DNA of 64,000 nucleotides from Haberlea rhodopensis (taxonomy: Eukaryota > Streptophyta > Magnoliopsida > Lamiales > Gesneriaceae): the NCBI GenBank assembly GCA_907163345.1, contig CAJQUN010000013.1:9718307-9782306 (forward strand), given 5' to 3'. This document shows positions 1-11,139 of the stretch, piece after piece. Position 1 is the stretch's first letter. Each line of letters starts with the position of its first letter. The position numbers and the translations under genes are program-made. The notes below the pieces were generated by a model. It was not told the origin of the DNA. It saw only the letters and a program-made list of their open reading frames with translations, and made no database searches.

Positions 1-430
1 AAAAAGAGATATTAGTGAGAAAGATTAGTGGGGTTAATGGCACAAGTGATGGAAGAGACGTTACTGGGTATGATTAGAGGGAAGTTAGTGGAGGAGTTAA
101 TGGCTTAATTAAGGGGCTAAATTCTTGTATTAAAGGGGAGAGGGGCTAGCCATTTGAAAGGGCTCTCGGCTCTTCACTTTGTTTGGAGAATAAAAGTCCC
201 CTTCATTTTCATTTTGGCTTGATTTCTTGTACATAAAAACATTGTAAAAATCGACATTTATAGTGGAGTTTTATACTGGGCTAGGTCCCGTGGTTTTCCC
301 CTCATTTTGGGGGGTTTTCCACATAAAAAAAATCATGGTGTCCTATTTATTTTTTCTATTACGTTTTACTTTATCGAATATCGAAAATACGGGATCACAT
401 CATATATATATATTACTATACCGTCGAATT
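1..430 (+). mobile_element. Degenerate copia-type LTR remnant
   Basis: The stretch around 270-330 (GTCCCGTGGTTTTCCCC, then a G-rich run, then GGTTTTCCACATAAAAA) has the wording typical of the R/U5 part of plant Ty1/copia LTRs. A related string, GGAGTTTTCCACGTTAAA, lies inside the copia LTR at the right edge of this window. No primer-binding site or gag follows, so this is probably a solo or decayed LTR. Both boundaries are uncertain and the left one may lie outside the window. Confidence 0.45.
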
Positions 431-3400
431 TTAAAAGACCAGATACTTGTTTAGACCGTTTGTGCTGCATGCATTGTCAAATACAATCACTTATATTTTC
501 AGGACCCAAAAACCACTTAGAAGTTAGAACAAATAACTTCGATGTTGGAATTGCCAAATATGTATTTCAATTTTTGGCCTTTTTTCTACACGGTTTTTTA
601 TCTCCCTCCAATGTGATGTTTAGCTCTTATTTGAAAATATAAAGATCAATCGGAGAGACCATAAGGAGTTATCTTAGGAGTGGAGTTAACCACTCCCTCC
701 TAAACTCCTTTCCGAAAATAGGATCCGGGTCTATCGGATTAACACAGAATAGTCTACGTATATTTAATGTATGTTGGGGTGTTGACAATAGGAATAATAA
801 CCCCACAAAACAACATTTAAGGATGACTTTTCTATTTCGAATGAACCCATCATGCGTAAAGTATGTGAAAGGGTCCAAGAATAGTTGTGCCTAATTCATT
901 ACAACAAAAAGAATGGTCGATATTCAAGAGAAGGAAATTAGAAAAAAAGAGCACTTAGGAAAAGTGGCGTATCCTCTACTCAACTAATGTCGAGAGCTTC
1001 AGCTGTCACAAATCAAAATTTCATTGATTATCGATTGGGGATGGTAAACCACTTTTCGTATACAATCATTCATTTTAACTATTAGCTAAATCGTGATAAT
1101 ATGCACACCTACAACAACCAATGGAATATATTAGAGGTGGATGTGTGTGGGTTTGGATAAATTGGCTTAAATATTCATTCAATCAAATATATACAGGTTG
1201 CTAAATTGTAAATTATTATAGAACTGTACGCAGACGGATGTAGGGAGCCCCCAAAAAAACATTTCATGTTATTTTTATATAAAAATGAAAAATTCACCCT
1301 ACTCCCCTCAATTTCTTTTCCATAACTCCGTTTGTGCGGTTCTTGTGATGTGGGTGGGGACGGGTAGCCAGTCAAATGAAAATAAGTTATAGTTAATATA
1401 TTTATCGGTTCGTAAACTAAGGTATTCCCTTTTAATGATAATAAAACATAAGTAAAATTAAATAAAATGAGAGAGCATCATAAAACAATAAAAATCTAAA
1501 ATCATGTGATCGAAAATACTATCAGAAACATGATTATCAAATTCTTTGTAATTAAAAATCAAAATTAGTTAAAATCATATATCACGAATCATATCGTCAT
1601 TATCCTTAAACTTGATATATCCAAGTCATGTACTAATAAATCTTAATACTTTTAAGTCGTTTTATGAGTTATTGAACTAAATAATTTATAACTAGAATTC
1701 GACTCGGCGATATATTCAAATATTTTTTACTCTTACTCCGAGTTTTATATTTCGAAGATGAATTATATAATCTTGAAGTCAACTGAGCAAGTGAGTGAAT
1801 AGAGTTAATATTGTTGTATAGGATATAATTTGCATCATAATTACATATGTTGCTCAATCATGAAATAATGTCCTCCAATACATTTCATAGCTTTGAATTA
1901 ATTAATAAATTAAAATAACTGATATATACACATGCTTTCATAATTATCAATTAAAACATATTGATAGACATTATACACCGCTTGGTTGAAAATTGAATTA
2001 TATCTCATTCGAGATTGCCCTCCCTCAAGAAGGATATTAAATAATATGTTTTTTTCCTCCAAAAAAAAAAAAACAATCAATTATAGGTAACATCTGTAGG
2101 ACAAATAAACTTACTGAATAAATTAAACAATGAAATCAAGGAAATGAAACAAAAATCGAGCCCAGGACACGCCTCATTACTGAAAGGGCGGCGTGAACAC
2201 TCCATTCTGTATTGTCTAAAGAGTTGTCAGTTGTGTACCATTTGGTGTTCGACTGCCAATTTTTCATAAATACATGCCCTCCTAATGATGTCTCTTGGTG
2301 ACATCTCACATGAACTAGGTTTAATAAACATCAGATTTGGAAATAAATATAATTAAACATCGTATATGAGAGAAAAAACAAGATCAAGTGTATTTTGGCA
2401 TCATTTTATATCTTGTTCTTAAGAAGATAGTTTGTAATATTTGTGATTGTAGACTTGTGATTTGTAGTAAAAAATATTAAAATATGAAGTTGTCGTATCT
2501 TGGGAGAAGATTGTCATATTCAGTACGCATCGTGAAGCGAAGGCAAACTCTTCTTAAAAACAAAAGTGTTTGTCACTTACATCGACTTGATATTGTGCCT
2601 ATCATCATTTCCAATGCCTGTTTTTTTTAAAGCAACGAAGAACGCATACAAAGCATACCCAGTAACAACAATAATCTTTAACTCTCAATATTGAGACACA
2701 TGTCGTAGTCCTATATATTTACTTATAGTATTGTGACATGTATCGGAGATTGCAATACCTGTCGAATCATACGGGGTTAAGGAACGGTAGCATCAAATAA
2801 TTCGAGGAAATTTAAGATGTTATACTTGCACTGCCTCCGCGTTCAAACTTGTGAAGTAATATTCAATATTTATTTATTTTGTTATCAACTTCAAGACACC
2901 ACAATTTAAAGCATGAGAGTACTCTTCATTGTCAAAACTAGGTATGGGTATAAAATCAACACACACAGGTCATCAAGTGACCTAATTTGAGTGCAATTAT
3001 TATTGAATTTGAATTTATATTGATTGTTTGAAACTTATGGGCCAATTCGTAAATGTTATTATGGAGTTTTCCTTATGTGTTTTAGGGTTATGACTATCAT
3101 TAGTTCTGCCGCTTATTAGGACATATCTTCCAATTGTTTAATATAATATTGTTGTAATTATATATGATGATTGATAATATGTTTCATACTACAAAAAGAT
3201 GGCTTAATATATACAAGACACTCAAACTTTTTGCTTCTCAGATAGTGATTGATTTTTTTATGTCCGACGATTGATTGTTCGGGGCATATTTATTGACAAG
3301 ATGAATTTTCGTATTTTTTGTTGAGTAGTGTATTCTATTATGTAGGATTTTTAGAATTTATCGTTATTATGAAGTAAGTATCGTTGGCAATTTAGTTGTT

Positions 3401-4060
3401 TTATTGAGTCATGAGCTTTCTGTAAATTTTTTGTATCTATTTTGGCCAATTGTCTGTTGTATTTCAGCTTGTTTAATGAAATATTTTGCATCATTATGCT
3501 AAGATTCCGATATCATAACAATAATTCATTACTTAAACTCGGTTCTTGAAGGTACTTCCTACCCTAGCAATATATATATTTCAATCCCAACAATTATATA
3601 ATATAATAAAGTATTGAAAAGGTCCCACGATAAAGTTCATTTGCTGTTTGTGAGTCCGCTCCACCATCAAAAAAGAAAAAAATAAACGACGAATCGAGAA
3701 TATTTTGTTTGCACATTCAAGAAATAATTGAAAATCATTCATAATTGCAGCATTCTGCCGATGAAGACCTCCATTGGTTTTTGTCCTCTCCCTCCCACAA
3801 CTTTTACAGATGCAGCTCATCGGTCTAGTCAGGATGGATAAGAGAACTTATGCACAATTTGGACAGACTCGAATTCGAGTCGCGTCTGGGTAAAAAAAAA
3901 ACTGTACCCATGTCTATTCAGTATATTTCAAGAGACAGAAAATTCTACCATCGACGTTGTATTATACCCTACACTCCACATTTACTTTCTAAGTGTAATT
4001 AAAATAGTTTTAGTTAGTGAAATAAGGGTGAATTTTAAAAAATTGATCTCACAAAATAAG
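431..4060. other. Gene-free AT-rich intergenic DNA
   Basis: No reading frame with recognisable protein content was found on either strand. The longest frames are short and of low complexity. A poly-A run lies near 2065. The piece at 3825-3900 (GTCAGGATGGATAAGAG, a TCGAATTCGAGTC-like box, then an A-run) resembles a worn tRNA-derived SINE, and a related stretch recurs at 16755-16820. That SINE reading is a weak inference. Confidence 0.5.
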
Positions 4061-4062
4061 GG

Positions 4063-4358
4063 TATTTGCAATACTAGTCCCAAACTTTAAACACTAATCA
4101 AATATAGTCCATATAAACTGTTTTAATCAAAAATAATCCTAACTTTTGGCTTTAAATCAATACTAGTCCCAAACTTTTATTTTTAATAAAAAATGCTCGC
4201 AAAGTCCCACTATTCAATTACGTGACCGCTTTGTAACAAAATAATTTTATGTGGAAATATTTATTAAAAAATATTTATATAGACTATTTTTTTATTAAAA
4301 CTACTTTATGTGAGATTATATTTGATTTAGTTAAAAAGTTTGAGACTAGTGTTGAAAA
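4063..4358. mobile_element. AT-rich MITE, family B, copy 1
   Basis: The left end (TTTGCAATACTAGTCCCAAA) and the right end (AAGTTTGAGACTAGTGTTG) are imperfect inverted repeats. They enclose about 250 bp of AT-rich non-coding DNA. A diverged second copy lies at 8321-8616. No coding capacity is visible. The superfamily is not assigned because a clean target-site duplication was not found. Confidence 0.5.
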
Positions 4359-5839
4359 AGTTTGTCATTTTTAAATTTACAGCCATTAATTTCCAATGCT
4401 TGAGATCTCTATACGAAAGAATGAATAAAGAAAAGCTAGTCAAAGAAGGTGAAACAAAACTGAAGAATTTCAGTGGTTTGAATAATGAAGAACGTGAAAG
4501 TACTATTCTTGAATTGGTGAGTGTGCACGAATCTTGAATTTCGAGTAGGGTTTTGAACAAGTTTTTTTGAAAAAGATCACCCGAAAAAAAATAAAGAACT
4601 TGTATAGTTTTTAAACCATGCAGATGGGATTGAAAAATACGTTGATACGTGTTTGTATGAAAAAAAGACAAAAATCAATGTCTCTAAAATAATATTTTTT
4701 TATAGTACGTTATGTGGTGATAAGGGGTTATGGTGCAGTTTGTACCGTTACTTTTATCATCAATAAAATAAGTGGTATCATGACACCTTTAATAAAAAAT
4801 AATAATAATAATAATGTGGTTTTGGTGGCTACAGCTCTAAAGTGATTCCTTATGTTCGAATATGATTAGCGAACACATGATTAACGAGGTTTAAAATGCA
4901 TAAAAGTGAGAAAACACAAGTTAATGGTTCATGTTTACTAATTTATAAGTTTTAAATTTTTTGTTATTATAGGCCTTCATCGTGTATATATATAAGACAA
5001 ATTCCATTTATGGAAATTTGTGTAACTGAAAATTAGAATAATCCACATGAGATGTTGATTTTAATTTTTTAACAGCGTCAAATGAAGCTTAAATATATGT
5101 GGTGACAAGGGCGAGCCAACGTTTGAGATTATTTGGGGCTGGTCAAAATATATGTTCGAAAGGGTAAATACGGTTAGACTACAAGATCAAATTTAAAAAA
5201 TGTACACTACTAATTTTTTTTTTTATTTTAAAATCACATATGGCGGACTGTGGTGAGATATGTCACTGGTATATATATAGGACAATATGGGTGATGCGTA
5301 AGAAACTTAAAGTAATCCTGTGTCATTTCGTTTGTTGCACTGCTGGTGCCCATTAATATTAATTCTCTTTTATGAAAAATAAATAGATTAATGAGTCAGG
5401 CCATTTAGCTGAGGGCTTGGAGAGCTCGGCTAGAGGAGGTCAATGATTATATGGATGTCTTGAATGTCGATGTGTATAAGAGGGGACAATTGATATGCTA
5501 TTTAAGTCAGATGACATATAAAGTTGAAAACTTAAAAACCCTAACCATGTCATGCGCATTGCGTTTTCAGTAATCATTATATCCTTCTGTCTTCCCAAAC
5601 AAATCGAATGAATCTGATTTGTTGATCTTTCTGTAGATTTAACGAAGAACATGAATTTTTCAATCCTATAAATAGGCATGAATATCCTTCATTCCGCACT
5701 TTTCACCATTTGCATACCATTATTGATCATCTCTAGAGGATTTCAAATAGCAGCCTATATTATTCGAGTTCAACATGTAATAATGGGTCATAATATAGGG
5801 GGTCTTTTAGATTATCATTATGTGTTATTACGATGCACT
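4359..5839. other. Gene-free intergenic DNA
   Basis: Only short open frames without recognisable protein features are present. AT-rich simple sequence occurs near 4796-4815 and 5216-5230. Nothing else was identified. Confidence 0.5.
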
Positions 5840-6188
5840 TGTTCGTGTACAACAATTGTCATTGTTGTGTGATCGATCGAAACGTGGTGTTTGCACTGCT
5901 GTAGGGTTTTAAAAGATTTGAGTTACACCGTTACCATCAGTTATAACTTTTGGTAAAGCTGCAAGCGCTTGATCCTACAATTGGTATCAGAGTCAAGGTC
6001 ACGTGTTAGATTCCCATTAGTTGCAAGGAGTGCAATTATTGGGAGGAGTTGTTGGGGTACAACAATTGTTCTTGATATGTGATCGATATAAACGTGATGT
6101 TCGTGCTGCTGTACGGTTTTAAAGATTTGAGTTGCAACTTTACCATCAGCTATAACTTTTGGTAAAACATCAAGCGCTTGATCCTATA
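5840..6188 (+). mobile_element. TRIM-type miniature LTR retrotransposon
   Basis: Two direct repeats of about 140 bp (5840-5979 and 6050-6188) both begin TGTT and share long identical stretches, including CAACAATTG and AGCGCTTGATCCTA. The first ends in CA. The second ends in TA, presumably mutated. Two bases after the first repeat is TGGTATCAGAGT (5982-5993), the usual initiator-tRNA-Met primer-binding site. A purine-rich tract (TTGGGAGGAG, 6039-6048) precedes the second repeat. The internal part is only about 70 bp and encodes nothing. The flanks GCACT (5835-5839) and GCGCT (6189-6193) look like a target-site duplication with one mismatch. This is the architecture of TRIM elements, which depend on proteins supplied in trans. 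Confidence 0.75.
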
Positions 6189-6202
6189 GCGCTTAGTTTG
6201 GG

Positions 6203-6312
6203 CCCGACTTATGTACCAACTCAATATTAAAAACACCAACTTTTAAAAAAGTAATAATAAACTAACATACCAACTATTTTAAACCAATGATATTAAGTTG
6301 TTCAATATATCG
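6203..6312. repeat. AT-rich MITE, family A, partial copy
   Basis: The copy carries the family wording ACTTATGTACCAACTCAATA, then AACTAACATACCAACTATTT, then TGATATTAAGTTG. The best-preserved member is at 38621-38781. It is non-coding and abuts the TRIM on its left. Confidence 0.5.
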
Positions 6313-8320
6313 ACTCAACCCAAATTTATTAACTGATAATCAATTTAAACTTAATAAATCAGTTCAACCATGACAAAACAATAAAAAAATCAGAATCAAC
6401 ATTGTCTAAACGATTAGTTCTTGTTCAACCTTCTATTAGAACCATAAGCATGGATTTATAAACTAAATTACCGATTTCAGAATGTATCCAAACGTGCTTT
6501 TTAATTACATGGTTAAAATATTTTAGCATGATTTATATGAAATAAATTAATTAAAAAATTGTCATCGCAGCAATATTTTAAATATCTGTCCAATCACAAG
6601 GAATTTTCAAATTTTATTTTACGTTCAAATAGTTGCAACTTTTATAATATTGGTAAGATGGGAATCCTCGTGCTAAGTGAATGTATCTTTTAAGTATCTC
6701 CACAATATTATTTGAAGACAGCATGTAACATGAGATTATAAAATACAATGAAAGAAAACTAGTAAAAGCCAAAGGGAAAAAAACTTGAATTCTGATTCTG
6801 CAACTGATTCATAAGTCATTAACAAATCTGCATCACATGACTTTTAACCGAATAAAGCTTGGATTTTCGAGTCAGACGCGTCAAATGTTGTTCATATCAT
6901 TGATACCTCATCTCCACGAGCACCGCTAGACACTCCTCTTATTGATCGAATAAGATTTATCAAGTAACAACTTCTCAATGTCACTATCAACCACTGTCCA
7001 AGAACAGCTAACGTAATACTTAATTTTGGTCAAGCTTTTGATTATATGGATGCAATCCGACGGTGTATACAACAATATGTGAACATTGACATATATTCTG
7101 TTACTTAATGCAATAGTTGTTGGACTTTTTTTTTTGTAAAAAAAAAGAATTATTCATTCAATCAATAATCAAATAAAAAACAATCGTTTAATTCGTACCC
7201 ATACATCGAATGGGACTTTCTAACTAACTTTTTTTTAGTGCATTTATTTATTTTCATTTACGTTTTTATTTCATATTTATTAATGAGGGAGAGGAGTTGA
7301 CTTTGATGGGCTGTAGTCGTAAAAGCTTGCGCTTTATTTATTATCTTTAACGAATTATGAGTATGCGTAGGCCCCTGCTTGCATAGGGGTTCAATTGGGA
7401 ATTATGCTAGTACAATTCATTTTAAAATTTGAATGTAATTATGCATTCACGTTATGTTAAAAGATAGTATTATTTAAATAAAATATATATAAACTAACAT
7501 ATATCATTTTAGATCAATCATATAAAGTTGGTCCATAAATAAGATCAAAACTGGTTCCATACAAGTATTTTTCAATAAACACGTCTCTTAGAGTGACGAC
7601 ACATTAAGATATTTTTATTTTCGGCTTTGATTCCAACTTGTGATTAATCAATTGATCGTATCAATTAATTTTATATTTTTAATGTAATATATTATCTAAA
7701 TGCTCATTATATATGTATTTTCATTAAGTTGTTAATTAATAATATAAATGACATTGTTTTGTTTTGCCTTACATATTATAAATTTGTATCCATCGAGCTT
7801 ACTTGATAATACATACGCCCTGACATATTTATTCTCACAAATTTTTTTTATTTTAGGAGGCGGATTTCATCTCCAATCTCTCATATAAGAGAGGTGACAA
7901 CACTAGATCAACAGGTCTTAGCCGACACTCATATATTTATCTCCCGTATAAGAGAGGTGATGCCACTAGATCAACAGGTCTTAGGCGACACCCATATATG
8001 TATAACGGGTAGTTAAACAATTTATTTATGCATATACGTATATTGCATGTCTATATTATTCTACGTATCTACGACCTGTGCGTCGATATTTTGGCGGTGG
8101 CCATTGCCAGATATTTCGTAATTAATTGTTCGTTGCCAATGGGTTGATACAAAGAGTTGGTCAAAAGATGGGGAGTGTGCACTTTGAAAAATATTTCAAA
8201 ATGGTAGCTTTTAAGAATGCTTAATTTTTTTGTTCAAACCTAAAAATATTTTCAAGATAGAATTTTTTTGCTTGCTTAGTCATCGGGTAAATTTCAAAAT
8301 TTGTCTCATAGAATATGAGC
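6313..8320. other. Gene-free intergenic DNA with a family A fragment
   Basis: No supported gene was found. 7470-7585 is a diverged copy of MITE family A, ending in CCATACAAGTATTTTTC as in the copy at 38621-38781. At 7861-8000 a phrase containing TAAGAGAGGTGA and ACTAGATCAACAGGTCTTA occurs twice about 60 bp apart, a short tandem duplication. The rest is AT-rich without structure that could be interpreted. Confidence 0.5.
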
Positions 8321-8616
8321 ATTTCCAATATTAGTATCATCTTATAGGATTAATCAAATATAACCAATCAAAGATAAATTGTTTTGAATCAATATTAGGC
8401 TCAAACTTTTATGACTAATCAAATATACTCTTACTGAAATTATGTTTGATAAAAAGTGGTCTAAAGCATCCTATTCAATTATGAGACTATTGATAAATAC
8501 AATATTCATGGGACTATATTTTATTAGTCCTAAAGTTTGAGACTAGTATTGATTAAAAATAATTTATATTTGACTATATTTGATAAATTTTAAAAGTTTA
8601 TGACTAGAATTAAGAA
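8321..8616. mobile_element. AT-rich MITE, family B, copy 2
   Basis: This is a diverged relative of 4063-4358. It shares the inverted ends (ATTTCCAATATTAGTATCA on the left, AAAGTTTATGACTAGAATTA on the right) and internal phrases such as TAATCAAATATA and TTTGAGACTAGTATTGA. It is non-coding. Confidence 0.45.
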
Positions 8617-9590
8617 ATCTCATGTTTTATGCGACCATTTTAATAATTTTCTCAGCCATTTTTAATTACCTTTCTAAGAACAATTTTACAATTTAATATG
8701 TGTTACACTTTGAATTTAATTTTACTATGCACGAAAATATTTCTTTTAAAACATTAACAAAAAAGATACACTTGTATTAGAAGCCCGAATCAACTGGAAT
8801 TTGCTCGTTGTAAATTTACTTTATTAGGATATTAGACACATGGTTGCTTTATTACGTGCTTGACTTTTCACATAAAAGATCACATGTATTCTAATTTGTA
8901 TAATGCAATACTCAGAAGAAAAGCATTGAATACGAAATATTAGGCAAAAATATTATTATAAAAATACATTAAAATATAATGCTGCGGCAAGAGTGACGAC
9001 TGTGGACCATAGAAAGTGGAATAAAATATACAGGTTGGCTGGGCATTGACTTTTAACAATGTACTTGTCTCTCCTTCTTAGTAAATATTTTTGGCTCCTT
9101 ATGAGATAATATATCTCGTGAAGTAGATCCATCACTTTATTAGGAATATTTTCAATGATGTTGGGTGAAAATATCCTTATAAACAGACGGTTCTATCCTA
9201 TAAGACACTATCACATATGATAACCAAAGAAGTACTCATTCTTCCCCCTGTACTTGATGACGATTTATTTTTATATAATTAAGAAACAGTGTGTTAGGAT
9301 TCATAGGCTGGTTGGCATGAAAATATTTACATCCATCCAGTTTAGATCCAACTCATTATTAAACAGGTATTATAAATAAAAAATACATTAACTAACGTAT
9401 CAATCATTTTATATAAATTATATTGAGTTGATTCATAAATACAGCTGCTCCGGCTCCTTCTTCGTGTCCTTATATTCCCTTGGCTTCACTCGTATTTCTT
9501 CAACTTGCTAACAAATACAAATGGCTAGTTTAACCTGATTCAAAACCCAACCACTCCCATCCTCCATTTCCCATTCTTCTTAGTTTCATA
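8617..9590. other. Intergenic DNA upstream of the NIP5;1 gene
   Basis: No gene was found. 9370-9442 is a fragment of MITE family A (AACTAACGTATCAATCATTT, then TTGAGTTGATTCATAAATA). The promoter of the following NIP gene must lie in or to the right of this stretch, but no convincing TATA box or transcription start could be fixed. Confidence 0.4.
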
Positions 9591-9717
9591 CCAGTTATGA
9601 TCCATTTCTTCGCTCAAAAAATCCAACACAAATCAATTTGATTTCGATATTATTAGGCTGGATATCTTAGTTCATTCCCCGATTCCGTAGCTGCATATTT
9701 ATAAAAATCTCCAAATC

Positions 9718-9723
9718 ATGTAA
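9718..9723 (+). promoter_or_regulatory. AUG-stop minimal uORF (ATGTAA), copy 1
   Basis: ATGTAA lies 307 bp upstream of the NIP5;1 start codon. In Arabidopsis NIP5;1, an AUGUAA at a similar distance in the 5' leader is reported to stall ribosomes when boron is plentiful, causing mRNA decay and less translation. The immediate context here is CTCCAAATCATGTAATTTC. The sequence and position are seen directly. The boron response is inferred from the family, and whether this segment is in the mature mRNA is not known from the sequence. Confidence 0.7.
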
Positions 9724-9778
9724 TTTCAGCCATATTCCATTCCTATTTACACTGTAACTTTTTCAACCTCATAAGAAA

Positions 9779-9817
9779 ATGGCAAAAAATATTCTACAGC
9801 ATCTGTTGTTTGCATAA
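9779..9817 (+). promoter_or_regulatory. 12-codon upstream ORF in the NIP5;1 leader
   Basis: An ATG at 9779 opens a frame of 12 codons (MAKNILQHLLFA) closed by TAA, directly followed by a second ATG at 9818 with a six-codon frame. Both lie between the two AUG-stop elements. They would also be met by scanning ribosomes if the leader is unspliced. No conserved peptide function is known to me. Confidence 0.35.
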
Positions 9818-9922
9818 ATGTTTCTGTTATCTCTTTGATTAATCGGATAGTGTTCTACCATTATCGATCTGGGTACCATTCAGAAGTTCCTGTAGCAACA
9901 ACTTTATAAAAACCTCAAAATC

Positions 9923-9928
9923 ATGTAA
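9923..9928 (+). promoter_or_regulatory. AUG-stop minimal uORF (ATGTAA), copy 2
   Basis: A second ATGTAA lies 102 bp upstream of the start codon. About 25 bp around it (TTTATAAAAACCTCAAAATC before it) repeat the context of copy 1 with few changes, so the element appears to have been duplicated together with its flank. It probably reinforces the boron-dependent repression described for Arabidopsis NIP5;1. Confidence 0.6.
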
Positions 9929-10024
9929 CTGTGTCCTCGTCCGACAACATATTAGTCATTTTCTTAATTAACACAAAAAAACAAAAAAACAAAAAAAGAA
10001 ATCTGTAGTTGAATTGGTTTTTCG

Positions 10025-11073
10025 ATGCCGGATTTTGAGGAGGGAACGCAAACTATGTCGACTCCGGCTACTCCGGGAACGCCGACTCCGCTAATGTCTT
10101 CGCTGCGGGTGGATTCACTGTCTTACGATCGCAAGTCAATGCCTCGATGCAAGTGCCTGCCTGTGGATACGTCAACATGGGGTGCGCCTCACACATGCCT
10201 CACAGGATTCTCTCCAAATGACATCTCCCTCACTCGAAAGGTCTGTCTACAAATTCTTATTAAATGTTTTGTGTGGGGTTCTGTTCGTCACTAGTTTTCA
10301 GTTCATTCTTCTCCGAAAATGTTATTGCTAAAATAATTATCTTTACGGTCATCGAGTAATTTCGAAAATTGTTCTGCCAATATCATAACAAATTATTTTT
10401 GCTTTTTCTTTGCCTAATTAATTACCCAATTACCTGTAAAACATTAATGCCAAATATATACAATCAAGGCTACTTAATTATATCGATTCCAATAAAAAAA
10501 AATTAATGAAACAATTTTTCAACTAACGCAGAAGACTATGTAAAAGTAATCTGACAAATAATTTCTATGCTTTTTTAGTTTGTGTCTGTTTCCTTTGATT
10601 AGTGCACTTTCTTTTTGCATGAATGTAAACAGAGTCACGCATATATAATTAATTAAGTGGTTGACTGGCCATTGTTGTTTATTTGAGGCAGTAACTAATG
10701 AATTGATAATGGTATCTAGAATTAGATTTGTACTACTTCTGTCGATTATTTGTACTTCAACCTTATTTGGCATTGCAATTGTTTGCATGCACGATGAATC
10801 TTCAAGGGTCTAACCTTATTCTAGATCAATGTTAACTTAACGATGTAGCCACGATTATAATTGAAGACGATTATAACTTGGAGGGTAAATAAAGTATAAT
10901 TTTTTATAAAAAAAAAATCTATAAAAAACACCCCCATATAGCATCAAAAAATCTCTAATAAATATTGTGAAATTATTAGGTCTTAAAAGTTCAAAAAAAT
11001 TTGAAATACTTTCTAAAGTGATTAATGATATGATTGATATCATAAGATGGGAAATTCACGGTTCATATACATA

Positions 11074-11139
<66 letters not shown>

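Noticed and set aside
10519..11043. Minus-strand frames inside NIP5;1 intron 1
   Set aside because: They are short and without recognisable content, next to simple repeats.
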